Assembly: GCA_964396385.1 (NCBI GenBank)
Contig: CAYNFH010000127.1
Location: forward strand, 1 to 19,460
From: CAYNFH01 sp964396385
Lineage (GTDB): Bacteria; Armatimonadota; Chthonomonadetes; Chthonomonadales; CAJBBX01
Reading direction: 5' to 3'
Length of the DNA stretch: 19,460 nucleotides
The notes beneath the pieces are model-generated. The model did not search any database, was not told where the DNA came from, and saw only the letters and a program-made list of their open reading frames with translations. Positions 7,203-15,200 of this stretch are shown here, in pieces (position 1 is the stretch's first letter; every line of letters starts with the position of its first letter). The position numbers and the translations under genes are program-made.

Positions 7203-7775
7203 TCAGGTGCCTGGATCTCGCGGCGAGCGTTGTCCCCGGCTGTTCTCTGCGGAAAAGAGCGGCTTGAGGGCGTCGTTGGTCTCCTTGATCAGGTAGGGGC
7301 GGGCGGCCGCTTCGCGGTAGTAGACGTGCCCGTCCGACCAGCCCAGCGCGAAGCCGCTCAGGCTGTCCTCCGGCGGCAGGGCATCCACCGTCGCGGCGGG
7401 CGAGCTCCCCTCCGTCTCGAAGAACAGGAGCGTGCTGGCGGGCCGAGGAATGCTCTGCATTTCCCGCCCCGCCACGGCCGAGTTGATGGCGAACCTGCGC
7501 TGCTTGCCGTCCAGCGTGCGGGGAAGCCGGACGGGTCTCTCCAGGTACGGCCGCAGCACCTGTTCCCATCCAACGGCAGGAGGATAGCGGTCGCCGTGGT
7601 CGGTGGCGTATTCGATGGCGGCGATAGCGAGCCTCCTGCAGCTAACGAACGCGTCATAAGCACGCTGCTTCTGCGCGCGACCGGCATACCACGGCGCGAT
7701 CACCCAGAGTGCCAGCACCAGCACCGGCGCCATAAGCAGCACAGTATTCATGACCCGCCGCGGCGAATAGACCAT
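7203..7775 (-). CDS. pseudopilin-like protein lacking the prepilin motif
   Basis: A 190-residue protein with one N-terminal membrane helix (about residues 9-29, VMNTVLLMAPVLVLALWVIA). It is followed by a helix containing CRRLAIAAIEYATDHGDRYPP, and near the C-terminus has GWSDGHVYY (about residues 144-152). The order (hydrophobic helix, Cys-containing amphipathic helix, DxYPP, then a DGH motif) is that of the DUF1559-type pseudopilins, such as the one at 10176-10985. The GFTLIELL cleavage/methylation motif is absent, so prepilin peptidase should not process it. It may be a membrane-anchored relative with its own role. The start at ATG 7775 has GGAGGAG 5 bases upstream. It is divergent from the beta-helix gene with only 57 bases between the two starts. 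Confidence 0.7.
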   Translation of the reverse strand: MVYSPRRVMNTVLLMAPVLVLALWVIAPWYAGRAQKQRAYDAFVSCRRLAIAAIEYATDHGDRYPPAVGWEQVLRPYLERPVRLPRTLDGKQRRFAINSAVAGREMQSIPRPASTLLFFETEGSSPAATVDALPPEDSLSGFALGWSDGHVYYREAAARPYLIKETNDALKPLFSAENSRGQRSPRDPGT

Positions 7776-7832
7776 TGAGGCTCCTCCATACTCTTCCCGC
7801 GCGGCTCACCGCGCCCACTCATAGATCCTGAA

Positions 7833-9551
7833 ATGCACTTGACCTTGAGAAAGATACGACAAAGTTGGGCGATGGCCGCACTTGGCGGGCTCTGTCTGCT
7901 GGGGTTTCCCGCACACGCCGCGACCTACCACGTGTCGCCAAACGGGAGCGACGCGGCGGATGGGAGCGCGCGGCGGCCGTGGCGGACGATTGAGCACGGG
8001 GCGGCGGGGCTGCGCCCGGGCGATACGCTGGTCATCGGAGCGGGAATCTACCGCGAGCTGATCCGGCTGGAGCACGGCGGCACGCCCACAGCTCCCATCA
8101 CGCTGGAAGCGGAGCCGGGGGCGCGGGTAGTGGTAACAGGCGCGGACCGGCTGGACACCGGCTGGACCCGCGAGGCGCCGGATGGAGTCTACTCGCGCGA
8201 TTGGCCTTACGTCTTCCCCATCGCCACGCGGCCGGACGGCACGTACGTCCTCACGCATCCGGACGACCTGGAGCACCGGCTGACGGGCCGCGCGGAACAG
8301 GTGATGCACCACGAGCGGCTGCTGCGGCAGGTGCTGGAGCGCGGGCAGCTTGCGCCCGGCACGTTCTGGGTGGACCTTGCGGGCAAGCGGCTTTACGTCT
8401 GGCTGCGGGACAGCGCGGACCCGACCCACTCAGATATGGAGGCGTCCACCCGGTCACGATGGCTGGAGGTGGGGCCGGGAGTATCGTACGTCCACATCCG
8501 GGGCATCCGGTTCCGGTACGCGGCCAACCATGCGCAGCGCGGGGCCTTCTCGCTCGATTCGGGCGGGTCTTCCCCGCCCACGCACTGGCTGGTGGAAGAC
8601 TGCGTCTTTGAGCGCGCGAACGGCCCCGGCGCGTCGCTGACCGGGACCGGGCACGTGTTCCGCCGGTGCGCCTTCCAGGATAACGGACAGCTCGGGTTCG
8701 GCACTTCCCGCTGCCATGACATGCGCATGGAGGCATGCCTGATTGCGCGCAACAACGTGAAGGGCTACTCCACCGGGTGGGAGGCGGGCGGGCTGAAGGT
8801 GACCATGTCGCGGCGCTTCGCATTCGTCGGCTGCCAGGTGGTGGATAACCGGGGCTGCGGCATCTGGTACGACATCGGGAACGAGCAGGCGGAGGTCGCC
8901 GGCTGCACTATCACGGACAACGACGAGGCCGGCATTTTCTACGAGATCTCCTACGGCCTGCACGCGCACGACAACCTGATTGTGAACAACGCCAACGCGG
9001 GCGAGCGACCGGGCGGCGCGTGGGGCGAGGCGGGGATCACGCTCTCGTCGTCCGAGGGATGCGTGGTCGAGGGGAACCGGCTGTTGGGCAACCGGGACGG
9101 CATCGACCTCCGGGAGCAGGACCGCACCACGCCCCGTATCGACCAACCGGACCACGAGGTGCAGATCCTCAACCGGGGCCACCGCATTCGAAACAACGTG
9201 GTGGCCTTCTCACAGGCGTACAACATCGGGTTCTGGATGGACACCAACTTCTTCGGCCCCCATCCCAGCGGGGCTGACAAAGACCGGCCGCGCTTTGAGG
9301 ACCCGCGCACGCTGGATATCCGGCTGGAAGGCAACGTGCTCTGGCCGCTGCCCGGACGCCCGAACTACCTTTACGGCGTGCCGTGGCGGGCCGGCTCCAG
9401 GACGATGGCCACGCCGGCGCAGTTCGCCGCCGAATCCGGCATCCCGGATACGGATCGCGTTTCGGAACCGAGCGCTAGCGCATTACCCGGGTCTTGGCCA
9501 GCTCCTGCTTTGCGTGGGAGACAGCGGCCTGCTCCGCCTCCTCACGGGTAG
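7833..9551 (+). CDS. secreted right-handed beta-helix protein
   Basis: A 572-residue exported protein. Residues 1-29 form a signal peptide ending AHA before Ala30. The mature N-terminus (TYHVSPNGSDAADGS, RRPWRTIEHGAAGLRPGDT, then GIYRELI) is the DUF1565-like start of pectate-lyase-fold proteins. From about residue 240 to 460 repeated rungs such as VEDCVFERANGPG, FRRCAFQDNGQLG and GCTITDNDEAGIFYE show the parallel beta-helix repeat. Such proteins bind or cleave polysaccharides outside the cell; no catalytic residues can be assigned with confidence. ATG 7833 lacks a strong Shine-Dalgarno, but the signal peptide supports it. The last 25 or so residues are Pro-rich and unlike the rest: a +1 frame stop at 9476-9478 suggests that the ancestral end was there. 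The gene overlaps the convergent small gene by 77 bases. Confidence 0.85.
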   Translation: MHLTLRKIRQSWAMAALGGLCLLGFPAHAATYHVSPNGSDAADGSARRPWRTIEHGAAGLRPGDTLVIGAGIYRELIRLEHGGTPTAPITLEAEPGARVVVTGADRLDTGWTREAPDGVYSRDWPYVFPIATRPDGTYVLTHPDDLEHRLTGRAEQVMHHERLLRQVLERGQLAPGTFWVDLAGKRLYVWLRDSADPTHSDMEASTRSRWLEVGPGVSYVHIRGIRFRYAANHAQRGAFSLDSGGSSPPTHWLVEDCVFERANGPGASLTGTGHVFRRCAFQDNGQLGFGTSRCHDMRMEACLIARNNVKGYSTGWEAGGLKVTMSRRFAFVGCQVVDNRGCGIWYDIGNEQAEVAGCTITDNDEAGIFYEISYGLHAHDNLIVNNANAGERPGGAWGEAGITLSSSEGCVVEGNRLLGNRDGIDLREQDRTTPRIDQPDHEVQILNRGHRIRNNVVAFSQAYNIGFWMDTNFFGPHPSGADKDRPRFEDPRTLDIRLEGNVLWPLPGRPNYLYGVPWRAGSRTMATPAQFAAESGIPDTDRVSEPSASALPGSWPAPALRGRQRPAPPPHG

Positions 9552-9702
9552 CGCCTTCGCCGCGGGCGATCACCGCGCCAGGGCTCACATTGTCGACCTT
9601 GCAGTGGTAGCGGTCCCCCATTCGGAAGCTGACGATATGGATGTGGAAAGGCGGTACGCTCTCGGTCCGCTCCTGGTACTCTGCGGCGCCCTGGTGGGTC
9701 AT
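9475..9702 (-). CDS. small protein, unknown; faint dsRBD-like C-terminus
   Basis: A 75-residue protein. The start is well supported: ATG at 9702 has AGGGAGGA 8 bases upstream. The middle contains beta-strand-like stretches (FHIHIVSFRMG, RYHCKVDNV) and the end a helix (GEGATREEAEQAAVSHAKQE). The last part resembles the final strand and helix of double-stranded-RNA-binding domains (G-x-G-x-[ST]-x-x-x-A-x-x-x-A), but it is too short for a full domain, so I assign no function. It is the last of the minus-strand genes after the small lipoprotein, 192 bases away. Its 3' end overlaps the 3' end of the beta-helix gene. Confidence 0.6.
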   Translation of the reverse strand: MTHQGAAEYQERTESVPPFHIHIVSFRMGDRYHCKVDNVSPGAVIARGEGATREEAEQAAVSHAKQELAKTRVMR

Positions 9703-9782
9703 GGTGGAAGTCCTCCCTGTTCCGTGAATTCACCCACTAGTTCGACGCAGCAGCGTGGAATCCCGTCCAGAAGAAAAGAGGG

Positions 9783-9888
9783 TGTTCAGGTGTTCAGGCG
9801 AGGGGTTTGGTAGAACGGTGTGCGAGCAGGACCGTTTAGCGCCTATGACCGCTGGGGCCAATCACCTGAACGCCCGAATGCCCGAACG
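9783..9888. repeat. octamer repeats in inverted arrangement
   Basis: TGTTCAGG occurs twice in tandem (9783-9790, 9791-9798). About 66 bases later the reverse-complement type occurs three times in tandem: CCTGAACG (9865-9872), CCCGAATG (9873-9880) and CCCGAACG (9881-9888). The two arms could pair into a long imperfect stem in which nearly all differences are transitions. The element lies between two minus-strand genes and holds no ORF that I believe. Confidence 0.6.
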
Positions 9889-9894
9889 CCGGAT

Positions 9895-10170
9895 TCACTG
9901 GGTTGTTTGGGCTGGTGCGGTACCGCCGGGAATGCCGGTGCGGCCCGGGATGCCCGGCGGACCGGGGATGGAAGGGCCGGAGCCCGTCATGGGCTTGATG
10001 CCGGCCCTGCGCTCGGCGGGGTGGCCACACGAGCAGAGGATCAGCGCAGCCGTTGCGGCGAGCATGAGTCTGACCAGGAGCGGGAGGGAGTTGGCCCTCC
10101 CGCTCCGCCCGTTTGCAGCGCCGGCAGCCGCCGTACGGGTACGAGGCTGGTGCTCAACGGAAGCAGACAT
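9895..10170 (-). CDS. small predicted lipoprotein
   Basis: Up to 91 residues from ATG 10170, only 5 bases after the pseudopilin stop codon. The hydrophobic core LMLAATAALIL ends in the lipobox LCSC, so Cys48 (numbering from ATG 10170) should be lipidated and the mature protein anchored to a membrane. The mature part is only about 44 residues, with a short collagen-like stretch (PGPPGIPGRTGIPGG), and has no recognised domain. A later start at ATG 10065 (56 residues) would place the strong hairpin 10077-10106 in the leader, but then the signal peptide lacks a positive n-region. Neither start has a good Shine-Dalgarno. Position directly after a pseudopilin gene suggests an accessory role in the same surface structure. 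Confidence 0.6.
   Translation of the reverse strand: MSASVEHQPRTRTAAAGAANGRSGRANSLPLLVRLMLAATAALILCSCGHPAERRAGIKPMTGSGPSIPGPPGIPGRTGIPGGTAPAQTTQ
10077..10106. other. perfect 12-bp hairpin near the lipoprotein start
   Basis: GGAGCGGGAGGG (10077-10088) and CCCTCCCGCTCC (10095-10106) form a perfect 12-bp stem with loop AGTTGG on the plus strand. It lies in the transcript between the pseudopilin and the hydrophobic core of the lipoprotein. No T run follows on either strand, so it is more likely an RNA-stability or translation-control structure than a terminator. Confidence 0.55.
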
Positions 10171-10175
10171 TACGC

Positions 10176-10985
10176 CTACTTCTGGTCCGTAAGGTTGAAC
10201 CACTTGTCCATGGGGGTCTGGGTGGGCACGAACTTCGGCTTCGTAGTCGTGCTGGTGTCCCAGCGGCCATAGAAGCCCTCCAGCTTCATGTTCTTCACGT
10301 GGCCGTCGCACCAGCTTATGGTGCAGGTGCCGGTGTGCCGGGCCTCCGCCACGTCGACCCAATCCTGAGCGCCGTTGTAGTAGCGCGCCGAAGGGGGCTC
10401 CAGAGTGTCCCAGGTGGCCTTGGTTCCGCCGGGGCCGTCCGCATGGCCGGCGTCAGAGAAGAGCACGGTGGCGGAAGGCGCGCCCACGGCCGCCATGGAG
10501 CGGCCCGGCTGAGTCCAGGCCCAGATGCCGTACTTGGACGGGTCCGACCAGTCCGGCACGAAATTATTGCTGGAGTCCACATCGGTGAGGTAGAGCCAGT
10601 TGTAGCCGACCGTGAAGTAGGAGGTCAGGTCCCCAAAGTCGTAGGTCCGGCCACTGGGACACCGCCATACACTGCCCTCCGGCCACGCATTGCCGCCGGA
10701 GCTGTTGGTGTTGAGCTGGCCAGCCTTGATGTACGGATCGAGCACGTTGGCGACGGTCATGCGCGCGTTGCTGCCGTCCTCCAGCTTGGGATAGGTCTCA
10801 TCCCAATCCTGGTTGTACATCATGCAGGCGGTACCGAGCTGCTTGAGGTTGGACTGGCACATGGCGCCGCGCGCCTTCTCCCGGGCCTGTGCGAAGACCG
10901 GGAAAAGAATGGCAGCCAGAATCGCGATAATAGCTATGACCACAAGCAGTTCGATGAGAGTAAAACCCCGTCTGAAACGCAGCAT
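10176..10985 (-). CDS. type II secretion/pilin-like pseudopilin (DUF1559-type)
   Basis: A 269-residue pseudopilin. The short positively charged leader MLRFRRG is followed by the prepilin motif FTLIE, so prepilin peptidase should cut after Gly7 and methylate Phe8; Glu12 is the conserved Glu5 of the mature form. The rest of the N-helix and AILFPVFAQAREKARGAMCQSNLKQLG are characteristic. Near the C-terminus TISWCDGHVKNMK carries the DGH motif of the H-X9-DG group. Such proteins are present in many copies in Armatimonadota and Planctomycetota, and their individual roles are mostly unknown. ATG 10985 has AGGAGG 8 bases upstream. It lies 66 bases after lacI and just before the small lipoprotein on the same strand, so a lacI-pseudopilin-lipoprotein operon is likely. 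Confidence 0.92.
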   Translation of the reverse strand: MLRFRRGFTLIELLVVIAIIAILAAILFPVFAQAREKARGAMCQSNLKQLGTACMMYNQDWDETYPKLEDGSNARMTVANVLDPYIKAGQLNTNSSGGNAWPEGSVWRCPSGRTYDFGDLTSYFTVGYNWLYLTDVDSSNNFVPDWSDPSKYGIWAWTQPGRSMAAVGAPSATVLFSDAGHADGPGGTKATWDTLEPPSARYYNGAQDWVDVAEARHTGTCTISWCDGHVKNMKLEGFYGRWDTSTTTKPKFVPTQTPMDKWFNLTDQK

Positions 10986-11051
10986 CGTCGTTTCCTCCTA
11001 GCTGGGCCCTCGTCCCCATGGTGGGGAGCGGAGGATGCGGGAAAGTGGCGC

Positions 11052-12128
11052 TTACGCGCCGGTTGACGCGTTGCCCCCCGACCCCCAATTCTGGGGGAGA
11101 GGAGCGCCGGTTGACGCGCGGACGGTGAGAGAGACGGGCAGCGTGCGGCGGCACTCCGCACGGTCCCGGCCCTCCACCTGGTCAATGAGCATCTGAGCGG
11201 CGAGCGCCCCCATCTCCGTGATGGGAGCGTGGACGCTGGTCAGCGGCGGTTCTGTCATCGCCGCGAACCACGTATCGTCGAAGCCGACGACGGCCATGTC
11301 GCCTGGTACGGAAATGCCGCGGGAGCGCAGGGCACGGAGCACCCCTTCGGCACAGAGGTCGTTTACGGCAAAGAGAGCGGTGGGCCGTCTGTCCGGTGGC
11401 AGATCCAGGAGCCGGCACGTCGCCTCATACCCGGCCTCCCAGTTGTAGCCACTTGGGACCACGAGGTCGGGGTCCCGCGCGATGCCCGCCTCCTCCAGCG
11501 CGTCAAGGTAGCCCTGGCAGCGCGGCTCGGAAGAGGCGACCTGGGGCCCGCCCCGTAGGTGGGCAATGCGCCGGTGGCCTCTCTCGATCAGGTGGCGGGT
11601 TGCGAGCCGCCCGCCATCCCGCTCGTTGAGGTTAACCGAGTAGATGTCCTCGTTGTCTGGCTCGTAGACCACGGCGACGTACGGGACGCAGGCGTCGCGG
11701 CAGGCGGCTACTACCGGACTGCGCGGCGCCGGAACCACCAGCAGCAGCCCATCCACGCGAGAATCCAGCAACTGATGGGCTTCGGCTGCGTTCCAGTCAT
11801 CCCCCGCGGCGGTATGGAGCATCAGGTTGAAGTGGTCGCGCACCACCTCCTCGCACACGCCGGTCATGATCTGCATGCAGAACGGGTTGTGGTCGATGAA
11901 CGCGCGGGCATAGGGGAAGACCAGCCCGAGGACTCCGGTGCGGCCGGTGACCAGGCTTTGCGCGAGCCGGTTCGGCCGGTACCCGAGTTGTTGCGCCGCA
12001 GCGCGGATCCGCTCCTGTGTCGCCGCTCCAATCCGGGACTTCTGGCGCCCGCGAGCATTGAGGGTGACGGAGACGGCTGCAACGGACGTTCCGGCCAGAC
12101 GGGCCACGTCGCGGATGGTTGTTCCCAT
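11052..12128 (-). CDS. LacI-family transcriptional regulator
   Basis: A 358-residue regulator. The N-terminal HTH (TTIRDVARLAGTSVAAVSVT, then ERIRAAAQQLGYRPNRLAQSL with the hinge helix) binds DNA. Residues about 64-343 form the periplasmic-binding-protein fold (GVLGLVFPYARAF, VDGLLLVVPA, GHRRIAHLRGG, ALFAVNDLCAEGVLRAL, VVGFDDTWFAAMTEPPLTSV) that senses a small molecule, usually a sugar. The effector cannot be read from sequence. Odd: the C-terminus has an extra tail in which ASTGA occurs twice, produced by a 15-base direct duplication around a C/G palindrome. Its own promoter and a palindromic LacI-type operator precede it, implying autoregulation of the gene and of the pseudopilin genes downstream. 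ATG 12128 has only a weak GGACAGG upstream. Confidence 0.93.
   Translation of the reverse strand: MGTTIRDVARLAGTSVAAVSVTLNARGRQKSRIGAATQERIRAAAQQLGYRPNRLAQSLVTGRTGVLGLVFPYARAFIDHNPFCMQIMTGVCEEVVRDHFNLMLHTAAGDDWNAAEAHQLLDSRVDGLLLVVPAPRSPVVAACRDACVPYVAVVYEPDNEDIYSVNLNERDGGRLATRHLIERGHRRIAHLRGGPQVASSEPRCQGYLDALEEAGIARDPDLVVPSGYNWEAGYEATCRLLDLPPDRRPTALFAVNDLCAEGVLRALRSRGISVPGDMAVVGFDDTWFAAMTEPPLTSVHAPITEMGALAAQMLIDQVEGRDRAECRRTLPVSLTVRASTGAPLPQNWGSGGNASTGA
11056..11118. repeat. 15-base direct repeats around a REP-like palindrome
   Basis: GCGCCGGTTGACGCG occurs exactly twice, at 11056-11070 and 11104-11118. The 33 bases between contain CCCCCA-ATTC-TGGGGG (11082-11097), a perfect 6-bp stem, in a C-rich/G-rich context. 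The offset of 48 bases keeps the lacI frame open and adds 16 residues to its C-terminus. This looks like insertion of a small repeat element with target duplication, or a slippage duplication. Confidence 0.65.
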
Positions 12129-12153
12129 GCCCTGTCCGTGTTCAGGTGGAGAT

Positions 12154-12169
12154 GGTGAAACGTTTTACC
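12154..12169. promoter_or_regulatory. LacI-family operator in front of lacI
   Basis: GGTGAAACGTTTTACC is a 16-base palindrome with one mismatched pair and a central CG, the usual form of LacI/GalR-family operators. It lies just downstream of the predicted transcription start and 25 bases upstream of the lacI start codon, as expected for autorepression. Confidence 0.7.
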
Positions 12170-12179
12170 GATGTGGGTA

Positions 12180-12208
12180 ACTATAACACCCTCACCTATG
12201 GCTGTCAA
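12180..12208 (-). promoter_or_regulatory. sigma-70 promoter of lacI
   Basis: On the minus strand TTGACA (12208-12203) and TATAGT (12185-12180) are separated by exactly 17 bases. The -35 box is perfect and the -10 box matches at 5 of 6 positions. Transcription should start near 12172, directly before the operator, and read lacI, the pseudopilin and the lipoprotein. Confidence 0.75.
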
Positions 12209-12235
12209 TGGGCAAGGGAGGGTGGCAGCGACCTC

Positions 12236-12256
12236 GGATAGAAACAGATACTATCC
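12236..12256. other. inverted repeat upstream of the SARP gene
   Basis: GGATAG (12236-12241) and CTATCC (12251-12256) form an inverted repeat with a 9-base A-rich spacer, centred 45 bases before the start codon of the SARP-type regulator. It could be an operator or lie within the promoter (TACTAT at 12249-12254 is a weak -10 candidate), but no matching -35 is visible. Confidence 0.25.
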
Positions 12257-12290
12257 CACGGCCTCGGCTGGCTGCGACGGTCTCTGCACT

Positions 12291-15200
12291 ATGGGCGAAG
12301 CAATAACCATTGAGCTTCTGGGCGGCCTGCATGTTATTGCGGGTGAACGTGAGATCACTCGCTTCCCCACGCAAAAGACCGGCGCCCTGCTCGGCTACCT
12401 CGCCTTCTTTCTTGGTCGCTCACACCCGCGCGAAGCCCTCGTCGAGCTGCTCTGGCCCGACGTCACTCCGGAGTCGGGCCGAAACAGCCTCAGCGTTGCC
12501 CTCTCCAGCCTCCGGCACCATCTTGAGCCTCCTGGCGTCGCTTCCGGTACCGTGATCCAGGCCGACCGCTTCTCCGTATGCCTCAATGCGCAGGTGGTTC
12601 AGACGGATGTGGCGCGCTTTGAATTGGCTGTGAGGCGCGCGAGGGGCGGCAGCGAGCAGGCCCACCTGCTTGCAGAGGCTGTGGAGCTTTACCGGGGCCC
12701 GCTCATGCACGGCTACTATGAAGACTGGGTACTGGCCGAGCGGCGGCGGCTCGCCGATTTGTACTTCCACGAAGTGCGCCGGCTGGCTGGCATGGCGGAG
12801 CAGTCCGGTGACATTACAAAGGCGCTAGAACTTGCCAGACTGGCGGTGATGGCGGACTCTTTGCACGAGGAGGCGCAACAGCAGCTTATCCGATTGTACG
12901 CGGCCGCGGGCCAGCAGGCGGCGGCGCTTGAGCAGTACCGGGAAATGGAGCGGCTCCTGCGGGCGGAGCTGGGGCGCGGTCCCTCCAGTGCCTCCCGGTC
13001 GCTCGCAAAGACCATTGAAGCTGCCGCGCCTTCCGTCCAGCTTGCCACACCCGTACGACCTACGGATGCTGCAATACGGATTCGCGCGGAAGAGAACCAA
13101 CCGTCCGGTCCGCCGGACGGCGCAGCTCAATCAGTTCCGGCCACGGCAACGCGTCCGGTCCGCCTTCCCGTCCCTCTCACTCGGTTTTTTGGCCGCGAAC
13201 ATGAGCTGGAACAGTTGTGCGGCATCCATGCGTCACGTCACCGGCTCATCACGCTAATCGGTCCCGGTGGAACCGGAAAGACCCGGCTAGCCATCGAGGC
13301 GGCTCGGAGGTTACAGGAGACGTATGCGGGGGCGGTATGGCTGATACCGCTTGCCGATATAGATGACGCCTGCCTGCTGCTTGGAGCGGCTCTGGATGCC
13401 CTGGAAGTAGTAAGGGAAGCCGGCCGTGACCCTTTGGCGCAGATTGTGGACGCTATAGCGGGTCGAGACGTCCTGCTGTTGCTGGACAACTTCGAGCAGA
13501 TCGCGGACGCAGGAGCGCCCATCGTGCAGGCGCTTCTGGAGCGCGCGCCTACTCTTCACTGCCTGGTATCGTCCAGACGAGCGCTCGGGATCGCCGGTGA
13601 GAAGCCCTTCCCCGTCCATCCGCTCCCGGTTCCGGAACGCCAACGGGCCGGAACTCCGGACCAGCTCATGCGATTAGCCAGCGTCCAGCTTTTCGTGGAC
13701 CGTGCCCGGTCGGTTCGGCCGGACTTCCAGATCACCGGTCACAACGCGGCTGCCATCGCGGAGCTGTGCGAGCGGCTCGAAGGCATCCCTCTCGCCATCG
13801 AGCTGGCTGCGGGCCGGGCACAGGTGCTGACACCCGCGCAGATGGTGGCTCAGCTCGGTCAGCGATTCGAGCTACTGGTCAGCCGCCAGCGCGCAGCCTC
13901 TGAGCGGCACCGGACCCTGCGCGCGGCCATCGACTGGAGCTACAGGTTGCTTCCACCGGACGTGCGGCGGTTCTTCGCTCAGATTAGCGTCTTTCGTGGA
14001 GGCTGTAGCGCGGAGGGCGCTGAGCAAGTGTGCACTGAACCGCTAGCTCTCGACCATCTCGCGCACCTCGCGGAGTGCTCCCTGGTGCATTCCGTTGAAT
14101 GCCCGGACGGAATGCGCTTCCGCATGCTGGAGATGTTGCGGGAGTACGCATGGGAGCAGCTTTCGCCGGAGGAACGCTGCGGCGTCCAGAGCCGCCACGC
14201 CGCCTACTATCTCGCCCTGGCCGAGGCCGCGGAACCGCAGCTCACGGGCCCGGACCAGGCAGCCTGGCTGGATTGGCTGGAGCAGGAGCATGACAACCTC
14301 CGGGCGGCGTTGGACTACTGTGCTGCTGGAACAACTGTTGATTCCGGCTTGCGCCTGGCAGCGGCGCTCTGGCCGTTCTGGCGTGTTCGCGGCTACTGGC
14401 GTGAGGGTTACGAGAGATTACGGAAACACCTGGAGTTAACCCGAGGGGCAGGAAGGTCTCGTACGCGCGTGGCGGCATTGGTCGGATGCTGCTATCTTGG
14501 CGGAAGCTTGGGCGAGCACGACGCGGTCATGCCGCTCTACGAGGAAGCCCTCGCCGCCGCACGCGCGATCGGGGACTTGCGCGGCATTGCCGATGCCCTC
14601 CACGTCGGCGGCAACCTGGCCTTCGACCTTGGGCAAGTAATGGAGGCCCGAAGGCGTCATGAAGAGGCGTTGCGCATCCGGCGATGCATGGATGACAGAG
14701 TGAACATCGCATATTCGCTGCTGAACCTGGGCAACCATGTGCTGGGCTCCTCGCCTTCAGAGGCCCGCGAGTACTATTCAGAGTGCCTGTCGTACTGGCG
14801 CGAGTGCGGCCACCGCAAGGGAGTTGCAGTCGCGCTCAATAATCTCGGTGAGGCCGCCCGGCTCGAGGGCGATCTCAGTTCTGCCCGATCGCTGTACGAA
14901 CAGAGCCTGGCGATCTACCGTGAGCTGGGCGATCTCCCAGGCGTCGCCATGGCCTTGGGCAACCTGGGGGACGTGGCGCGCCGGCAGGGGGACTATCGGG
15001 CCGCCTCCTCCGCCTGCGTAGAGAGTCTCGCTATCCGATGGAGAATCGGGGACCGCCGCGGTACTGCCAGTTGTCTTGAGGATTTCGGTACCATCGCTGC
15101 CCTTCAAGGCCAGGAGTTGCGGGCCGCGAGTCTGTTCGGAGCTGCGGATGCCGTGTTCGACGCCATGGGCTTGCCTCCACGGGATCCGGAGGACGGCTAC

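Noticed and set aside
8454..9182. 242-codon minus-strand frame inside the beta-helix gene
   Set aside because: Shadow of the beta-helix gene; no ribosome site and no domain.
10113..11066. 317-codon plus-strand frame opposite the pseudopilin
   Set aside because: It is antisense to a clear pseudopilin gene and its translation has no recognisable domain.
12171..12290. Upstream ATG for the SARP-type regulator
   Set aside because: The frame is open, but this stretch contains the lacI -10 and -35 boxes and encodes 40 residues that do not belong to the winged-helix domain.
13101..13164. Palindrome (CCGTCCGG/CCGGACGG) and 13-base repeat in the SARP linker as a regulatory site
   Set aside because: They lie inside a coding linker rich in Pro, Arg and Ala codons, where such repeats arise easily in G+C-rich DNA.
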